NCBI RefSeq assembly: GCF_041260155.1
Contig: NW_027248277.1
Location: 6,879,910 to 6,943,909 of the forward strand
Direction: 5' to 3'
DNA length: 64,000 nucleotides
Origin: Ptychodera flava
Taxonomy: Eukaryota; Hemichordata; Enteropneusta; Ptychoderidae
Position numbers and translations under genes: made by a program. Below, piece after piece: positions 1-11,157 of the stretch; positions within the stretch are counted from its first letter, which is position 1; each line of letters starts with the position of its first letter. The notes below the pieces were generated by a model that was given only the letters and a program-made list of their open reading frames with translations, was not told the origin of the DNA and made no database searches.

Positions 1-214
1 AGCTTCGTGATGAAAGAACACTTCATCCTGTTTTGACGATATTTCCTGTCGTTTAATATTTTCCGACATACCTGTATTCAATTAAAATTGTAGCTTAAGC
101 CATTCATTGATTATAATATGTAGATTTGGAAACTGTTTACGTTTTACGCTTTCTAGCAGTAGATGAGAACGAACTGAGATCGGAGGACGACACAGAGCTG
201 TGCTTGTATAGAGT

Positions 215-300
215 TTGTCGTCTTCGTTGCTGTTTAGTAATAAAGACTGAAGTTGTGCTTACAACCGACAACATTGGCGTCAGGTTCAGTTACTGAAAGC
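215..300 (+). mobile_element. Possible 3' end of an LTR with primer-binding-like site
   Basis: An AATAAAG signal near 239-245 is followed by ACAACATTGGCGTCAGG, which resembles the 3' end of a Gypsy or BEL-type LTR running into a TGGCGTCAGG-type primer-binding region. No gag or pol coding follows, so at most this is a remnant or solo LTR. The 5' LTR edge was not found. The call rests on motif resemblance only. Confidence 0.25.
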
Positions 301-1121
301 GTTACGATCCCAGACCGGTACCTCAACCCAGAGATAGAAAAGGCGGATACGTGACAAATGTACTATCCTGGATGGGATTTTCTTTAGGCCTATATGCCTT
401 TCTTTTTGTTAATCACTATTTAAGGTGTTAGACTAAGGTGTTTTTCAAGGAACTGTTTATGTTGCGCCTCATAAGTTAAAGGGAAACTCAGAGAAAAATC
501 GCAGAAACGGCTTTGAAGGCCATTGCTAAGGCCTGTCAATGCATCAATTTCAACTGGAAATCGTGCAACGTGTTCGCTAAAGGAAGTAAAACCGATTTTT
601 GTTAGCAAATAACGAATGTTTACTGTACACAGTCGGATTGGCCAATATCAGGGTTTTCAGAAAATACATACTGTATTGTGGTTTGAAACTTCTATAACTG
701 AGAAAAATAAATATATGAAAGTGTCTCTAATGTATGTAGCTACCTTAAGGTAGCTTTCTTTCGACCTTACGACAATTGTATGAAAACTTAAAACCGCATT
801 ACCACAACCGAGGGAATAAGATATTGGTGCAGGGCAAGTACGATGACTTATCCTACAGGATGAATATAATCTTATATCATCTGTCTTTTCTAAACATTGA
901 TTGAGTTGGATTTGATGATGAATAGCCCACTCAATATTACGGAAGAAACAAATGTTGTCAACATCATAAATCGTAAACAAAATTATGATTATCTGTCTTC
1001 AGGGCAAATCTGAACAAATGAGTGGTCGTGTAAGTGATATATCACGTTACGATCAATGCGTTTTCTCATTTGACTTTAATTTTTTTCAAACTTGATGAAT
1101 GAAGCGAATCATTGTATTTAG
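301..1121. other. No supported feature
   Basis: AT-rich sequence. A minus-strand open frame at 657-980 has no ATG and no domain resemblance, and I do not regard it as a gene. Confidence 0.5.
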
Positions 1122-1303
1122 GGGAGGAAATGAGAAGTCTCCGAACAGGCCGACGCGCTGCTGGTAAAGTGGAGACAGAAGGAGCAAAGGAAAAAGCAAA
1201 TTTAATATCGGAAGAATTACATAAGAAGGGCATTGTTGGGACGGATGAAATGCGCATAGACTTTCCGATGAAATGTACAAATGGCACAGATTTACATTAT
1301 TAG
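1122..1303 (+). CDS. Possible orphan terminal exon, unknown protein
   Basis: A stretch richer in GC and in Lys, Glu and Arg than its surroundings. It follows an AG acceptor (ATTGTATTTAG) at 1120-1121 and stays open to a TAG at 1301-1303. The in-frame product includes GRRAAGKVETEGAKEK and ends near MKCTNGTDLHY. Read from the acceptor, the codon phase needs one base from an upstream exon that I could not identify. An internal ATG at 1130 is possible but makes only a short peptide. No domain is recognised. It could be the last exon of a plus-strand gene or a processed fragment. Confidence 0.3.
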
Positions 1304-3429
1304 CTTTCATGCGCTTTATGCTAATTCAGGAGTAAAACCGGCATACTATTTCCACATTTGAAAACGTGAAGAAAGATTTCAATCAGTGTGACTTATGAAG
1401 ATATGATGAGTATGGTTCGCAGTTCGCTTCAGTGTTTGATAAGGTAACGGTTACAAATTACAGCTAGATAGTTAACTATATCAAAATAATGGAACAAGTA
1501 AGAAGAAGGGTATGGTATATCATAATTTTAAAACGAGGGTTATTTTAATTTAGTTAGAACACGTCTCCGGGCAAATATATATATTGAACTCTCAATACTG
1601 TCCTGGTGTACCGTTTGTGAGAGCTCATTGTAAAGGTCTTTGACTGAGAAAAAAATCACCGTCCTGAATTTTCGAGAGTCGAAATTTGATTTTTCTCGTA
1701 GAGCTAACACAGGGATGGCGGCCATTTTTAATTTCAAAATAAGTAAATGTTAGGTACTTTATTTCTCTTGTTCCAAACTTTTAACAGTTACGGATGATTT
1801 TTAGTTTTGATTTGGTAAGTGAATGGTTGAAAGTTGGAGCAAATGTTAAAGTCTTTCACTTTCGAAGCCTATACTATATTAAACTCATGGATGAGAAAAA
1901 ATACACACAACGCAAAGTGAATACGGATTCCTGAGAATAACATTTAATAATCAACTATTTTCATAAATAATATTTTAAGCAGACGGAGAATGTTTGATAA
2001 AAATAAACATCTAGTCTTAATTTTCCTTAAACTTTACAATGACAACATTGAAAATGACTGACACACATCTGTGATCAACATATACCTAATTTTCCACTAA
2101 ATGATTAAAAAGAACTCGATAGCTAGGGGTTATTGATGCACGTGGAGCGTTCATCTACGATCTGTGAAAAGTGTTGGTTTACTACTAATTTGGCAGAAAA
2201 TGTTTGTCACGAAATTGCTATAAAATTTAAATTCTAAATTAAAAATTTAGAGCAATACATTCCAAAACGATACATTTATTTCTTCAATTCATAATACAAG
2301 TTGTTAAGCTGTAAACTCGGACCCAATTTCTCTCTTGAAGTACGATTTCACGTACATGTCCAAAAATTATCACTCGATAGATGTGCATTAAATTTTGCTC
2401 ATATTACGTACTAAGCAAAAAGGAGTAACACTTAAGTGAACAAACTATGAGGTGCTTATGGGTATCTATCATAGCACAAAATTAGGAAGAAAAAGAGTAT
2501 AACTAAAGATTTCAATCGCCTAACCAACAAACTGACACAGAGGGATACCAATAGTTTATCAAACACATTGCGATATCAGCGAGCATATCGCACTTGGAAA
2601 TAAAAGTTCCCATGACGCAGTGAGATGTATTTTCTAAACATTCTCAAGTGATTCAAAAACAAACAAACAAACAAACAAACTTCGTTGTTCTTGACGAAAT
2701 CGTACAGAGTGGTTATTCGTATGACAAAATTGGGTACCATAGAAAAACATTTTGATGAATGCTCAGTAATAATAAAAGTTCAAAATTTACAGAACTAAAA
2801 GGAACACAGCTTCGAAAGGTGCTATGCAACATATCTTAGAACAATTGTCAAGAAAATGGTCTTCCTTGACTACTACAAAGTAATAATATGAATTGGTAAG
2901 ACATTTATTACAGGTATACAAAAATCAATGACACTGACGTTAAGCTTTTTTGTTTTATTCCATTTTACTCTATAAATGAGGAAATTTCCATTCCTGCAAA
3001 TACTCTCAAAATAGTTGGTTGGTTATTATACGTGCAAGAGTCATACACAATAGCTGAGTAAATTTTGACACATGCACGTGTGTCCCATCTTATAAAGGTA
3101 GATAACTGATATTTCAGTGCGGAAGATTCCGTTTATTTATGATACAAGACAATTGTTTTGTTCCTGCAAGGAACACATAAAAGACATTGTCGATATTACA
3201 TGGTTTGACAAATGAACATTTTTGAATTGTGTTCGATGTAAAACAGATAATAATTGGAAAATTACATATATACATTTATTTGAGTAGCTTAATTATTATA
3301 ATGTTCACAACTAAATTCCGCTGTCCGTATTTTGGTTCAGAAAATATTTTTGGATATGTTACATTTGTCCAGACGCACCCAACGTTAAACAAAAGAAAAA
3401 TTCTTGAACTACACCATTTGCGAACTTTC
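1304..3429. other. Non-coding, AT-rich
   Basis: No convincing coding frame on either strand. The only structure seen is a short (AAAC)n run at about 2655-2680. This interval is the 3' flank of the minus-strand LRR gene. Confidence 0.5.
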
Positions 3430-3435
3430 TTTATT
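3430..3435 (-). terminator. Polyadenylation signal AATAAA of the LRR gene
   Basis: Read on the minus strand, TTTATT is AATAAA. It lies about 50 bases beyond the LRR gene stop codon at 3485-3487, a normal spacing for a short 3' UTR. Confidence 0.5.
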
Positions 3436-3484
3436 ATATTTTTTTTTACTTTCAGTGTACAAGATTGTCACGAGCTCTACAGTT

Positions 3485-5494
3485 TTAATCTTGGGAACTG
3501 TGACTACTCTGCTTGCTAATGCTATGTGTATCACTGCAAGAATCTCTCTGGATTCCGAAAAATACATCTTGGTCATCATCTGGAGTATCTTCGGTAGCTG
3601 TTAGTACCTTTGTATCAGCCATAATATTGCTACTGATATCTGTTTTGATTTTCAAATTACTTGCTGCTTCATAAAGCTTTTTAATACCGCTCCCATTTAT
3701 ATTCAACTTGTTAGATCTCACTTTCAATATTCTTAACTTTTTCATATGGGGTAATGCTTTGCTGATACTTTTTGCGTCGGCGTTTCCCATCCTGTTGTTA
3801 CTCAGATTAAGCTCTTCTAGCATGCTGAGATACTTCGCCTTGTCACAAAGAACAGCTACATCTGTTTTACCTATGTCATTGTTACTTAGATCAAGGTATT
3901 TAAGGACACTTAAATGCTTTTGATTTAGCAAATTGCTTTAAAACCAAAACCTCCAATTTTGTTATTACTGGCATCAAAACGCTCCAGACATTTTATTTCT
4001 TCCATCTCTGTGCAAAGAGCTCCAAAACCCTTATCTCCTATGAAATTCGAACTGATGTCGAGATGCTTAAGTGATGTACAGTGTTTAATCGCTTTGCCAA
4101 ACAGATTTATGCCTTCATCCGTTATTCGATTTCCACCTAGATTTAAGTATTCCAGCTTGTTAAAGTTCTCAAGTATGTCACTTAAGAAATTTAAACCTTT
4201 ATCCTCTATGTTATTTTGACGAAGCATTAATTGAGTCAGGTTCTTACAGCATTTCAACCCTTGACATAAAGTCTCTAGACCTTTACTTCCGATGTTGTTA
4301 TGACTGATATCAACATATTCCAAATCTTTCAGGTGTACAATACCATTGCCCAACTTTTCTGCACCACCCTCACGAATTTCATTGTTATTAAGGCAAAGTT
4401 TTATTGCTTTGCTTAGATATTCCATCTGTTCACTTAACCTCCCAATACCGACATATTTAATATTATTGTGACTTAGGTCAAGGACTTCTAAGCTTTTCAT
4501 AAATTTAAAGCTACTACTTAAACATGCTGCACCCAAACTGCCGATTTTATTGTGGCTCAGATATAAGTGTTGCATCTGAGTCATTTTCACAATCACTTCG
4601 CCAACATATTTTAAACCACTATCACCAATTTTGTTATTACTGAGATCGAGATGAGTAAGGCTTGTCATGTTTTCAATACCTTCACTAAAACTCTTGGCAC
4701 CGACATCCCCAATATCATTGTCACTAAGATCGAGGAATCTCAACTTAGTCATTGCCTTCATTCCTTTACTTAAAATCTCTGCATCAGCATCATCAATTCT
4801 GTTTCGTCTACAATACAATCTCTCCAAAGAAACAAGTAGCGCCATCCCAGCACTAAGATTCCGTAAATATTCAGAGCCCTCTGCTTTTATACAGCCACTC
4901 ATATCTAGGCTTGCTAATTTACTGAAGAGAGATATGTTTGTTAATAGATTCTTCGCGATATAATCAGGTAGAGCTGACGCATCAACCTTCGTTACACAGG
5001 CCATGTCTCTCTGCAATTGCTCGATGTCACTAACAGTTTTTAGATTGGACAATTTAGATTCAAGGTCAGTGACCTGGTTAACGATCTGTTCATTACCTAG
5101 CAGGCCTTCTTCAATGCCATTATTTTCCAACAGAATTTCGATTTCCTCAGCCAATGGGCGGAGAGCTATACAGCCAATAGCCCCTAGGTTGTTTTGTCTT
5201 ATGTCTATTTCCTGAAGTGCTGGATAATATTTCATCGATTCAAGCAGCGTAGTGACAAAGCTAGTTATTAATCTGTTACGGGGAATTCCCAACTTTCTTA
5301 TTTTGAATACTGTATTTCTTTTCGATTGAATTTTTAGAAATTCTGTGATAAAGATTACGTTGAATCCTTCCAAACACAGAACTTTCATAAATTCCAGTGT
5401 TGATAATGCATGTATCAATATTTCAATTACATCGCTATCCAAGTCGACATTCTTCAACGGGCCTTCAGTTGCCTGAATTGTGATGTTTTCTAAT
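3485..5494 (-). CDS. Leucine-rich-repeat exon of an NLR-like gene
   Basis: The terminal exon encodes an N-terminal region (from RLENITIQATEGPLKN) followed by about fifteen 28-residue ribonuclease-inhibitor-type LRRs with LxxLDLSxNxIGxxGxxxL spacing, for example LRFLDLSDNDIGDVGAKS and LKHLDISSNFIGDKGFGA. Such repeats form the ligand-sensing or autoinhibitory horseshoe of NLR proteins. The frame breaks once: a TAA at 3925-3927 follows FGFKAIC, and the LRRs continue in the next frame from about 3931. One extra T in the TTT run near 3931-3936 would restore exactly 28 residues for that repeat, which favours a sequence error over a real break. The C-terminal tail is polar and Ser-rich (SKQSSHSSQD). 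The 5' splice acceptor (GTGAG at 5495-5496) is the only AG that keeps the frame, but its pyrimidine tract is poor. Confidence 0.85.
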
Positions 5495-5597
5495 CTCACT
5501 CGTTCATCGTTTGTTTCAATACGTGATTTTGTTGGTTAAATATCTCATGATATATGATCAACTTAGCTACCATTTCGAACTCTGACAAGCTGTTTAC

Positions 5598-5769
5598 CTT
5601 AAACTCAAATGCAGGCTGATATTCGCTATAAAGTCAACAATGAGGGCTTTGAAGTCATCTGATACTTCATCTTCAGTTGCGAGCATTAAGGCATTAACGA
5701 CCCTTGACATGGTATACACAGGTGACATATCTAGAAGTGGTAAAGAAGAGTTGTTAGACATAATTAGCG
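5598..5769 (-). CDS. Linker exon of the NLR-like gene
   Basis: This 172 bp exon lies between a strong acceptor (TTTTTTATCTCTCTTAG) and a GTAAAC donor. It encodes about 56 residues including MSNNSSLPLLDMSPVYTMSR and EDEVSDDFKALIVDFIANI. Splicing is in phase on both sides: the upstream exon ends in G, which joins CG to give Ala, and the downstream exon supplies one base to complete Arg. No domain is recognised. It joins the TRADD-N-like exon to the LRR exon in the place where NLRs usually carry a NACHT domain, and no NACHT motif (Walker A or B) is visible here. Confidence 0.65.
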
Positions 5770-6356
5770 CTAAGAGAGATAAAAAAGATTGAGAATCAAC
5801 ATTTCATCTGAACACCATTTTAACTAATTTTGGATAATTGGATAGTGAAGTAATGCCGGTTTTTCTGCAAATGTAAGCTAATCTGCTTTTCTTTTTAAGT
5901 AATATATTTGTTTTATGAGTAATTTGTAATACTGCAACACTCAGCTATATGGCACCTAACACTTTTGAGAAATTTCAACAACATGAAAATCCAATTCTTC
6001 AAACTTAGTTCCAATCGCGTTTCCTGTAAATGGCTGTATTCTTATGTGTATTAACGGATGAAGACACGCTACAAGACCATCATTGAAACTGTCATTAATA
6101 TACGAGTTCCTTATGCGTGAAGTTTAGATTTAGAAATGTTGAATGAAAGATTGGTGTACTAGGAGAAAGAAGGATAAAGGATAAATTGCAAATGAAGGCA
6201 GTACCAATATTACTAAAGGCTTGTCGATTTCTGTCATTAGAAATTTGAGTTGTACCTCTTCTTGTAAACGTAAATATGGATATTTGAAATGCTTTTAAAC
6301 CAAAGCCTTTTGCTCAGAGGATTATCCAATAACCGAATCTAAAACACGATGCTTAC

Positions 6357-6841
6357 CGTGAAGAATTTCTTTGACAATTTCATACTCCTTCTTGTCTATC
6401 TTTAGTATAATTCTGACGGTACACTCAGCTTCTTCTGCTAGTGATCTCATCTTTGGCGTAATTAAAATACCACTAAAGACTTTCTCCACGCTTTCTGCTT
6501 CGTAGTTCAGCCAGAAATAATCAATGTCCGCTTCTGAAAGAAAACTCAACATGAACTGCAAAGAGCCTTCAACAATGTCATCTAACCTTGCCTTAAAGTT
6601 ATCAAAGGCTTCATATAACTCTTTCACTAAATCTGGACTATCTCTAGCTTTGATTTTCTTTTTTGGAGCTCATAAACTTCGTTAAGTTTAGATATTAACA
6701 TTTCCTTCTTTTTAATCTTGAAATGCTGCTGGTCCTTTTCCTTTTGCAGTTCAAGTTGTTGTCTTTCTTCATCCAGCAGTTGAGCATTCTCCATCTTCAT
6801 TTTCTTTTCTTTCAACTCAAGACATGCGACACATTTCACAG
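6357..6841 (-). CDS. Coiled-coil plus TRADD-N-like exon of the NLR-like gene
   Basis: The exon runs from a strong acceptor (CTTTTTTCGCAG) to a GTAAGC donor. Its first part encodes a charged coiled coil (for example ENAQLLDEERQQLELQKEKD, then ISKLNEVYELQKRK). The second part encodes a globular segment, EGSLQFMLSFLSEADIDYFW through a KIDKKEYEIVKEIL tail. That pattern, a short hydrophobic strand, a helix with a W, then an Ile-rich strand and helix, resembles the TRADD N-terminal-like domain seen in several invertebrate NLRs. The family assignment is from memory. The two halves are in different frames. One extra A in the A6 run near 6659-6664 (T on the plus strand) joins them without a stop. The acceptor phase fits the upstream exon at 7840-7954 (T plus CT gives Ser). 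Confidence 0.7.
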
Positions 6842-7180
6842 CTGCGAAAAAAGTGGAGTGAAGTAAGTCATTGAAAATAAAACGCACTATAGAGAGCTTA
6901 GATTTTCTCTCGAAACTTAGTTCCAATCGAGAAAAATGTATGGAAAGAAGATGACACTCATTTTACATCTTAGAAAATATGCATTCGATTTACAGTGATA
7001 TGATTTAAACGCAGCACTTATTAAGTTTCGCAATGGCAGTTTGCCTGTACGTTTCTCCTTGGAAGTTTACATGATAAAATAAACGTATATATATCGTTAA
7101 ACTGATCATGATCACATTGTCTACCAACATGAAGAAGAAAGTCAGCAACAATCAGCTTATCGATCTGATAGGTTATTCGT
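6842..7180. other. Intron sequence, no feature
   Basis: Lies between the exon starting at 6841 and the TATG microsatellite. No coding frame is supported. Confidence 0.5.
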
Positions 7181-7420
7181 TGTATGTATGTATGTATGTA
7201 TGTATGTATGTATGTATGTATGTATGTATGTATGTATGTATGTATGTATGTATGTATGTATGTATGTATGTATGTATGTATGTATGCATGCGCATGCATG
7301 CATGCATGTATGTATGTATGTATGTATGTATGTATGTATGTATGTATGTATGTATGTATGTATGTATGTATGTATGTATGTATGCATGCATGCATGCATG
7401 CATGCATGCATGCATGCATG

Positions 7421-7451
<31 letters not shown>

Positions 7452-7482
7452 GTGTGCGCGCGCATGCATGCATGTATGCATG
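7181..7482. repeat. Compound (TATG)n/(CATG)n microsatellite
   Basis: About 300 bp of GTAT tetramers interrupted by GCAT tetramers at about 7286-7308 and 7384-7420, ending in a GTGCGCGCGCATGC stretch. Its period of four leaves long open frames on both strands (repeating Cys-Met-Tyr-Val or His-Thr-Tyr-Ile), which are artefacts. It lies in an intron of the minus-strand NLR-like gene. Confidence 0.95.
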
Positions 7483-7839
7483 GGTCTCTCAATCTTCTTT
7501 GACGAGGGAAACTACATAAAACAAGAAAAGACCTTTTTTGGTTGACATTGTCTCTTATATGTGAATAAGGGAGGTGCCGGGTTCATATGAGCCAGATGTG
7601 GCCTCAAACACGGGTTATTAATTTGTAGCCATATTCCAATTAAATGGACAAGTACGCAAAGATACTTCGTTCTTCTTTAAGGTATGTCGGAATTAGCTCA
7701 GACATTGTCCCTCCTTATGTACTGATTAGTTTGTCATAATTGTCATCCATACAATCAGAAGTAATATCAAAAGCAACATCGACGGGCTGATTTGACACTC
7801 AAACAACCACAAACTGCATTCGCTGTAACGATTACTCAC
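7483..7839. other. Intron sequence, no feature
   Basis: No coding frame or repeat is recognised between the microsatellite and the exon at 7840. Confidence 0.4.
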
Positions 7840-7954
7840 ACGGTCGCTTTCTTCCTGTCACTTTTACTGTCCCAGCCTGGGAAATAGGTGGCTCTGGAAT
7901 CAATGCAGGGAACGTAAAATACTCAGGGTTACAAAACACATCAATGCAAAACCG
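7840..7954 (-). CDS. Exon of the NLR-like gene (Pro-rich linker)
   Basis: This 115 bp exon follows ATTCTCAG and ends at a consensus GTGAGT donor. It encodes RFCIDVFCNPEYFTFPALIP, then EPPISQAGTVKVTGRKRP. It ends in phase 1 (T) and joins the coiled-coil exon at 6841 in frame to give SVKCVACLELKEKK. It begins in phase 0, whereas the nearest upstream exon found (15551-15632) ends in phase 2, so at least one exon between them is missing from this model or one splice site is misplaced. No domain is recognised. Confidence 0.55.
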
Positions 7955-8056
7955 CTGAGAATCAATTATGAATAATTAAAATACAGAAAATAATGTAGAG
8001 CACCATTTATCAGTATTTATCGTCTACCATGACTAAATGATTAAAATCTTACTTAT

Positions 8057-11000
8057 TAGTCTAGTCGGAAGGTAGGGTTCCCATGCACCCCATGGATGTA
8101 TTTTTTTAACCTACATTTTTGTAATCCTTAGGGTCTATATTTAATGAATTTTGATGTTCCCAAAATCAAATAGTGTCCCATGGGGTTCATTTGGCGCCAT
8201 CTTTGCCGCCATCTTGGCCGCCATCTTGGATTTCAACAATGGGGTAGGGGTCACGTATTTACCGCTCGACGGAAACAGAAACAATAAAATACTATAAACG
8301 TTACATTTTTAGAAAGCCAAGATCATGGCCTTTTCATTGATATATAACTTAATAGGGATAAATTAATATTCGAACGTCGATTAGACTTTATATCGGCCAT
8401 TGACCGTAAATCGTAAAATTTGCTAAATTTCACACCCAATAATTAAGTTCCCGTTCCTCCAAACAATTTTTCATAAGGTATTTATATATTTTTTGGAAGA
8501 ACTTAGTGCAATAAACAAGAAAAACAACATTAAAAGTATGTGTCTTGAGATTTAGTGGGTGTATGAGCTTGTTTTCTTATTACGCGGTATGCCATATATC
8601 CGTGTGTAACATAAGGGGTAGGGGTAATGTTTCCCTTTCTGTTTCGAATCATGAATGATGAAACCATTAAAATGTTACATTTTTTGAAAGTGCTGCATCA
8701 GACCTTTCTAAAAATATATAGATTTATGGGAAAAGTTGCATATTTAAAAGTTACAAAGCTTAAACCTTTCGGTTTGTGTCGATTTTAAGTGATTTTTTAA
8801 GACCGAAATTACAACATATGGGGTAGGGGTAATGTTTCCCTTTCTGCCTCGAACCATGAATTATGAAACCATATAAATGTTATACTGTTTAAAAGCCCTG
8901 AAATAGGCCTTTCTAAACATGTATAGTTTTATTGGGAAAAGTCCATATTTGAAAGTCACAAAGCTTATGCCTTTCAGTTTGTGTCAATTTTAAGTGATTT
9001 TTAAAAAACGAAATTACAACATATGGGGTAGGGGTAATGTTTCCCGTTCTGCCTCGAATCATGAATTATGAAACCATATAAATGTTATACTGTTTGAAGG
9101 CTCTGAAATAGGCCTTTGCAAACATGTATAGTTTTATTAGGAAAAGTTGCATATTTGAAAGTTTCAAAGCTTATGCCTTTCAGTTTGTGTCAATTTTAAG
9201 TGATTTTTTTAAACAAAATTATAATATAAGGGGTAGGGGTAATGTTTCCCGTTCTGCCTTGAACCATGAATTATGAAAACATATAAATGTTATACTGTTT
9301 GAAAGCTCTGAAATAGGCCTTTTCAAACATGTATAGTTTTATTGGGAAAAGTCCATATTTGAAAGTTACAAAGCTTATGCCTTTCAGTTTGTGTCAATTT
9401 TAAGTGATTTTTTTAAACAAAATTATAATATAAGGGGTAGGGGTAATGTTTCCCGTTCTGCCTTGAACCATGAATTATGAAACCATATAAATGTTATACT
9501 GTTTGAAAGCTCTGAAATAGGCCTTTCCAAACATGTATAGTTTTATTGGGAAAAGTTGCATATTTGAAAGTTACAAAGCTTATGCCTTTCAGTTTGTGTC
9601 AATTTTAAGTGATTTTTTAAGAACGAAATTACAACATACGGGGTAGGGGTAATGTTTCCCTTTCTGTCTCGAACCATGAATTATGAAACCATATAAATGT
9701 TATACTGTTTGAAAGCTCTGAAATAGGCCTTTCCAAACATGTATAGTTTTATTGGGAAAAGTTGCATATTTGAAAGTTACAAAGCTTATGCCTTTCAGTT
9801 TGTGTCAATTTTAAGTGATTTTTTTAAACAAAATTATAATATAAGGGGTAGGGGTAATGTTTCCCGTTCTGCCTTGAACCATGAATTATGAAACCATATA
9901 AATGTTATACTGTTTGAAAGTTATGAAATAGGCCTTTTCAAAAATGTATAGTTTTATTGGGAAAAGTCCATATTTGAAAGTTACAAAGCTTATGCCTTTC
10001 AGTTTGTGTCAATTTTAAGTGATTTTTTTAAACAAAATTATAATATAAGGGGTAGGGGTAATGTTTCCCGTTCTGCCTTGAACCATGAATTATGAAACCA
10101 TATAAATGTTATACTGTTTGAAAGCTCTGAAATAGGCCTTTCCAAACATGTATAGTTTTATTGGGAAAAGTTGCATATTTGAAAGTTACAAAGCTTATGC
10201 CTTTCAGTTTGTGTCAATTTGGAGTGATTTTTAAGAACGAAATTACAATATACGGGGTAGGGGTAATGTTTCCCTTTCTGTCTCGAACCATGAATTATGA
10301 AACCATATAAATGTTATACTGTTTGAAAGCTCTGAAATAGGCCTTTCCAAACATGTATAGTTTTATTGGGAAAAGTCCATATTTGAAAGTTACAAAGCTT
10401 ATGCCTTTCAGTTTGTGTCAATTTTAAGTGATTTTTTAAACAAAATTATAATATAAGGGGTAGGGGTAATGTTTCCCGTTCTACCTTGAACCATGAATTA
10501 TGAAACCATATAAATGTTATACTGTTTGAAAGCTCTGAAATAGGCCTTTCCAAACATGTATAGTTTTATTGGGAAAAGTTGCATATTTGAAAGTTACAAA
10601 GCTTATGCCTTTCAGTTTGTGTCAATTTTAAGTGATTTTTTGAACAATATGCACAAAACAGTTAGTCCGTTGGCCAGGTATCGAAATCATCCCCTCTAAG
10701 GCATTTTAGCCAATATGATTTCTGTTAGCTAGTATTCTCAGCTGTCATAATCTGCTTATTTTCCATTTAACTGATGGTGTGTGAGAGTGTAACGACTTGT
10801 TTGTGAAGGGCTGTCACGCCCTCAGTAGTAAAATAGGAATGGGTTAGGGGTAACATATTTACCGCTAGTCGGAAACAAAAACAAAAAAGTACCATAAACA
10901 ATACATTCTTAGAAAGCCCAGATAATTCCCTTACCTTTGCTATACAACTAGATGGGAATAAATCGATATTCAAACATCGATTAGATTTTATATCGGACAT

Positions 11001-11157
11001 GAAACGTAAATTGTAAAATTTGCTTAATTTCAAACCCAATAATTAAGTTCATGTTCCTCCAAACAATTTTACAAGGTATTTATATATCATTTGAAAGAAC
11101 TTAATGCAATAGAGAAGTAAAAAACATTAAAAGAGTGTATCTTCATGAGACTTATAG
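8057..11157 (+). repeat. Left arm of the fold-back element
   Basis: A 3.1 kb arm complementary to 14007-15471. It holds the outer end with the CCATCTTGGCCGCCATCTTGG motif region near 8190-8230, the ~205 bp tandem array, and an inner segment from about 10650. A minus-strand open frame at 10767-11039 recurs in the right arm but is just repeat sequence. Confidence 0.85.
8615..10650 (+). repeat. ~205 bp tandem array (about ten units)
   Basis: Each unit starts with GGGGTAGGGGTAATGTTTCC. Starts were seen at about 8615, 8820, 9025, 9230, 9434, 9640, 9845, 10049, 10254 and 10457, giving a period of 203-206 bp. Units alternate between an ACGAAATTACAACATA type and an ACAAAATTATAATATA type just before the start motif. 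The first unit is the most diverged, and later ones are nearly identical, which points to recent amplification inside the arm. Confidence 0.95.

Noticed and set aside
3708..5215. Plus-strand open frames over the LRR exon
   Set aside because: They are antisense shadows of the LRR coding strand, Leu/Ser-rich as expected from reversed LRR codons.
7021..7545. Long open frames on both strands over the TATG repeat
   Set aside because: They are produced by a period-four microsatellite with no stop codon in any frame, and show no other coding sign.
10767..11039. Open frame repeated at 14074-14397, apparently a conserved 90-residue protein
   Set aside because: Both copies lie in the arms of the fold-back element, so their identity reflects the inverted repeat and not protein conservation.
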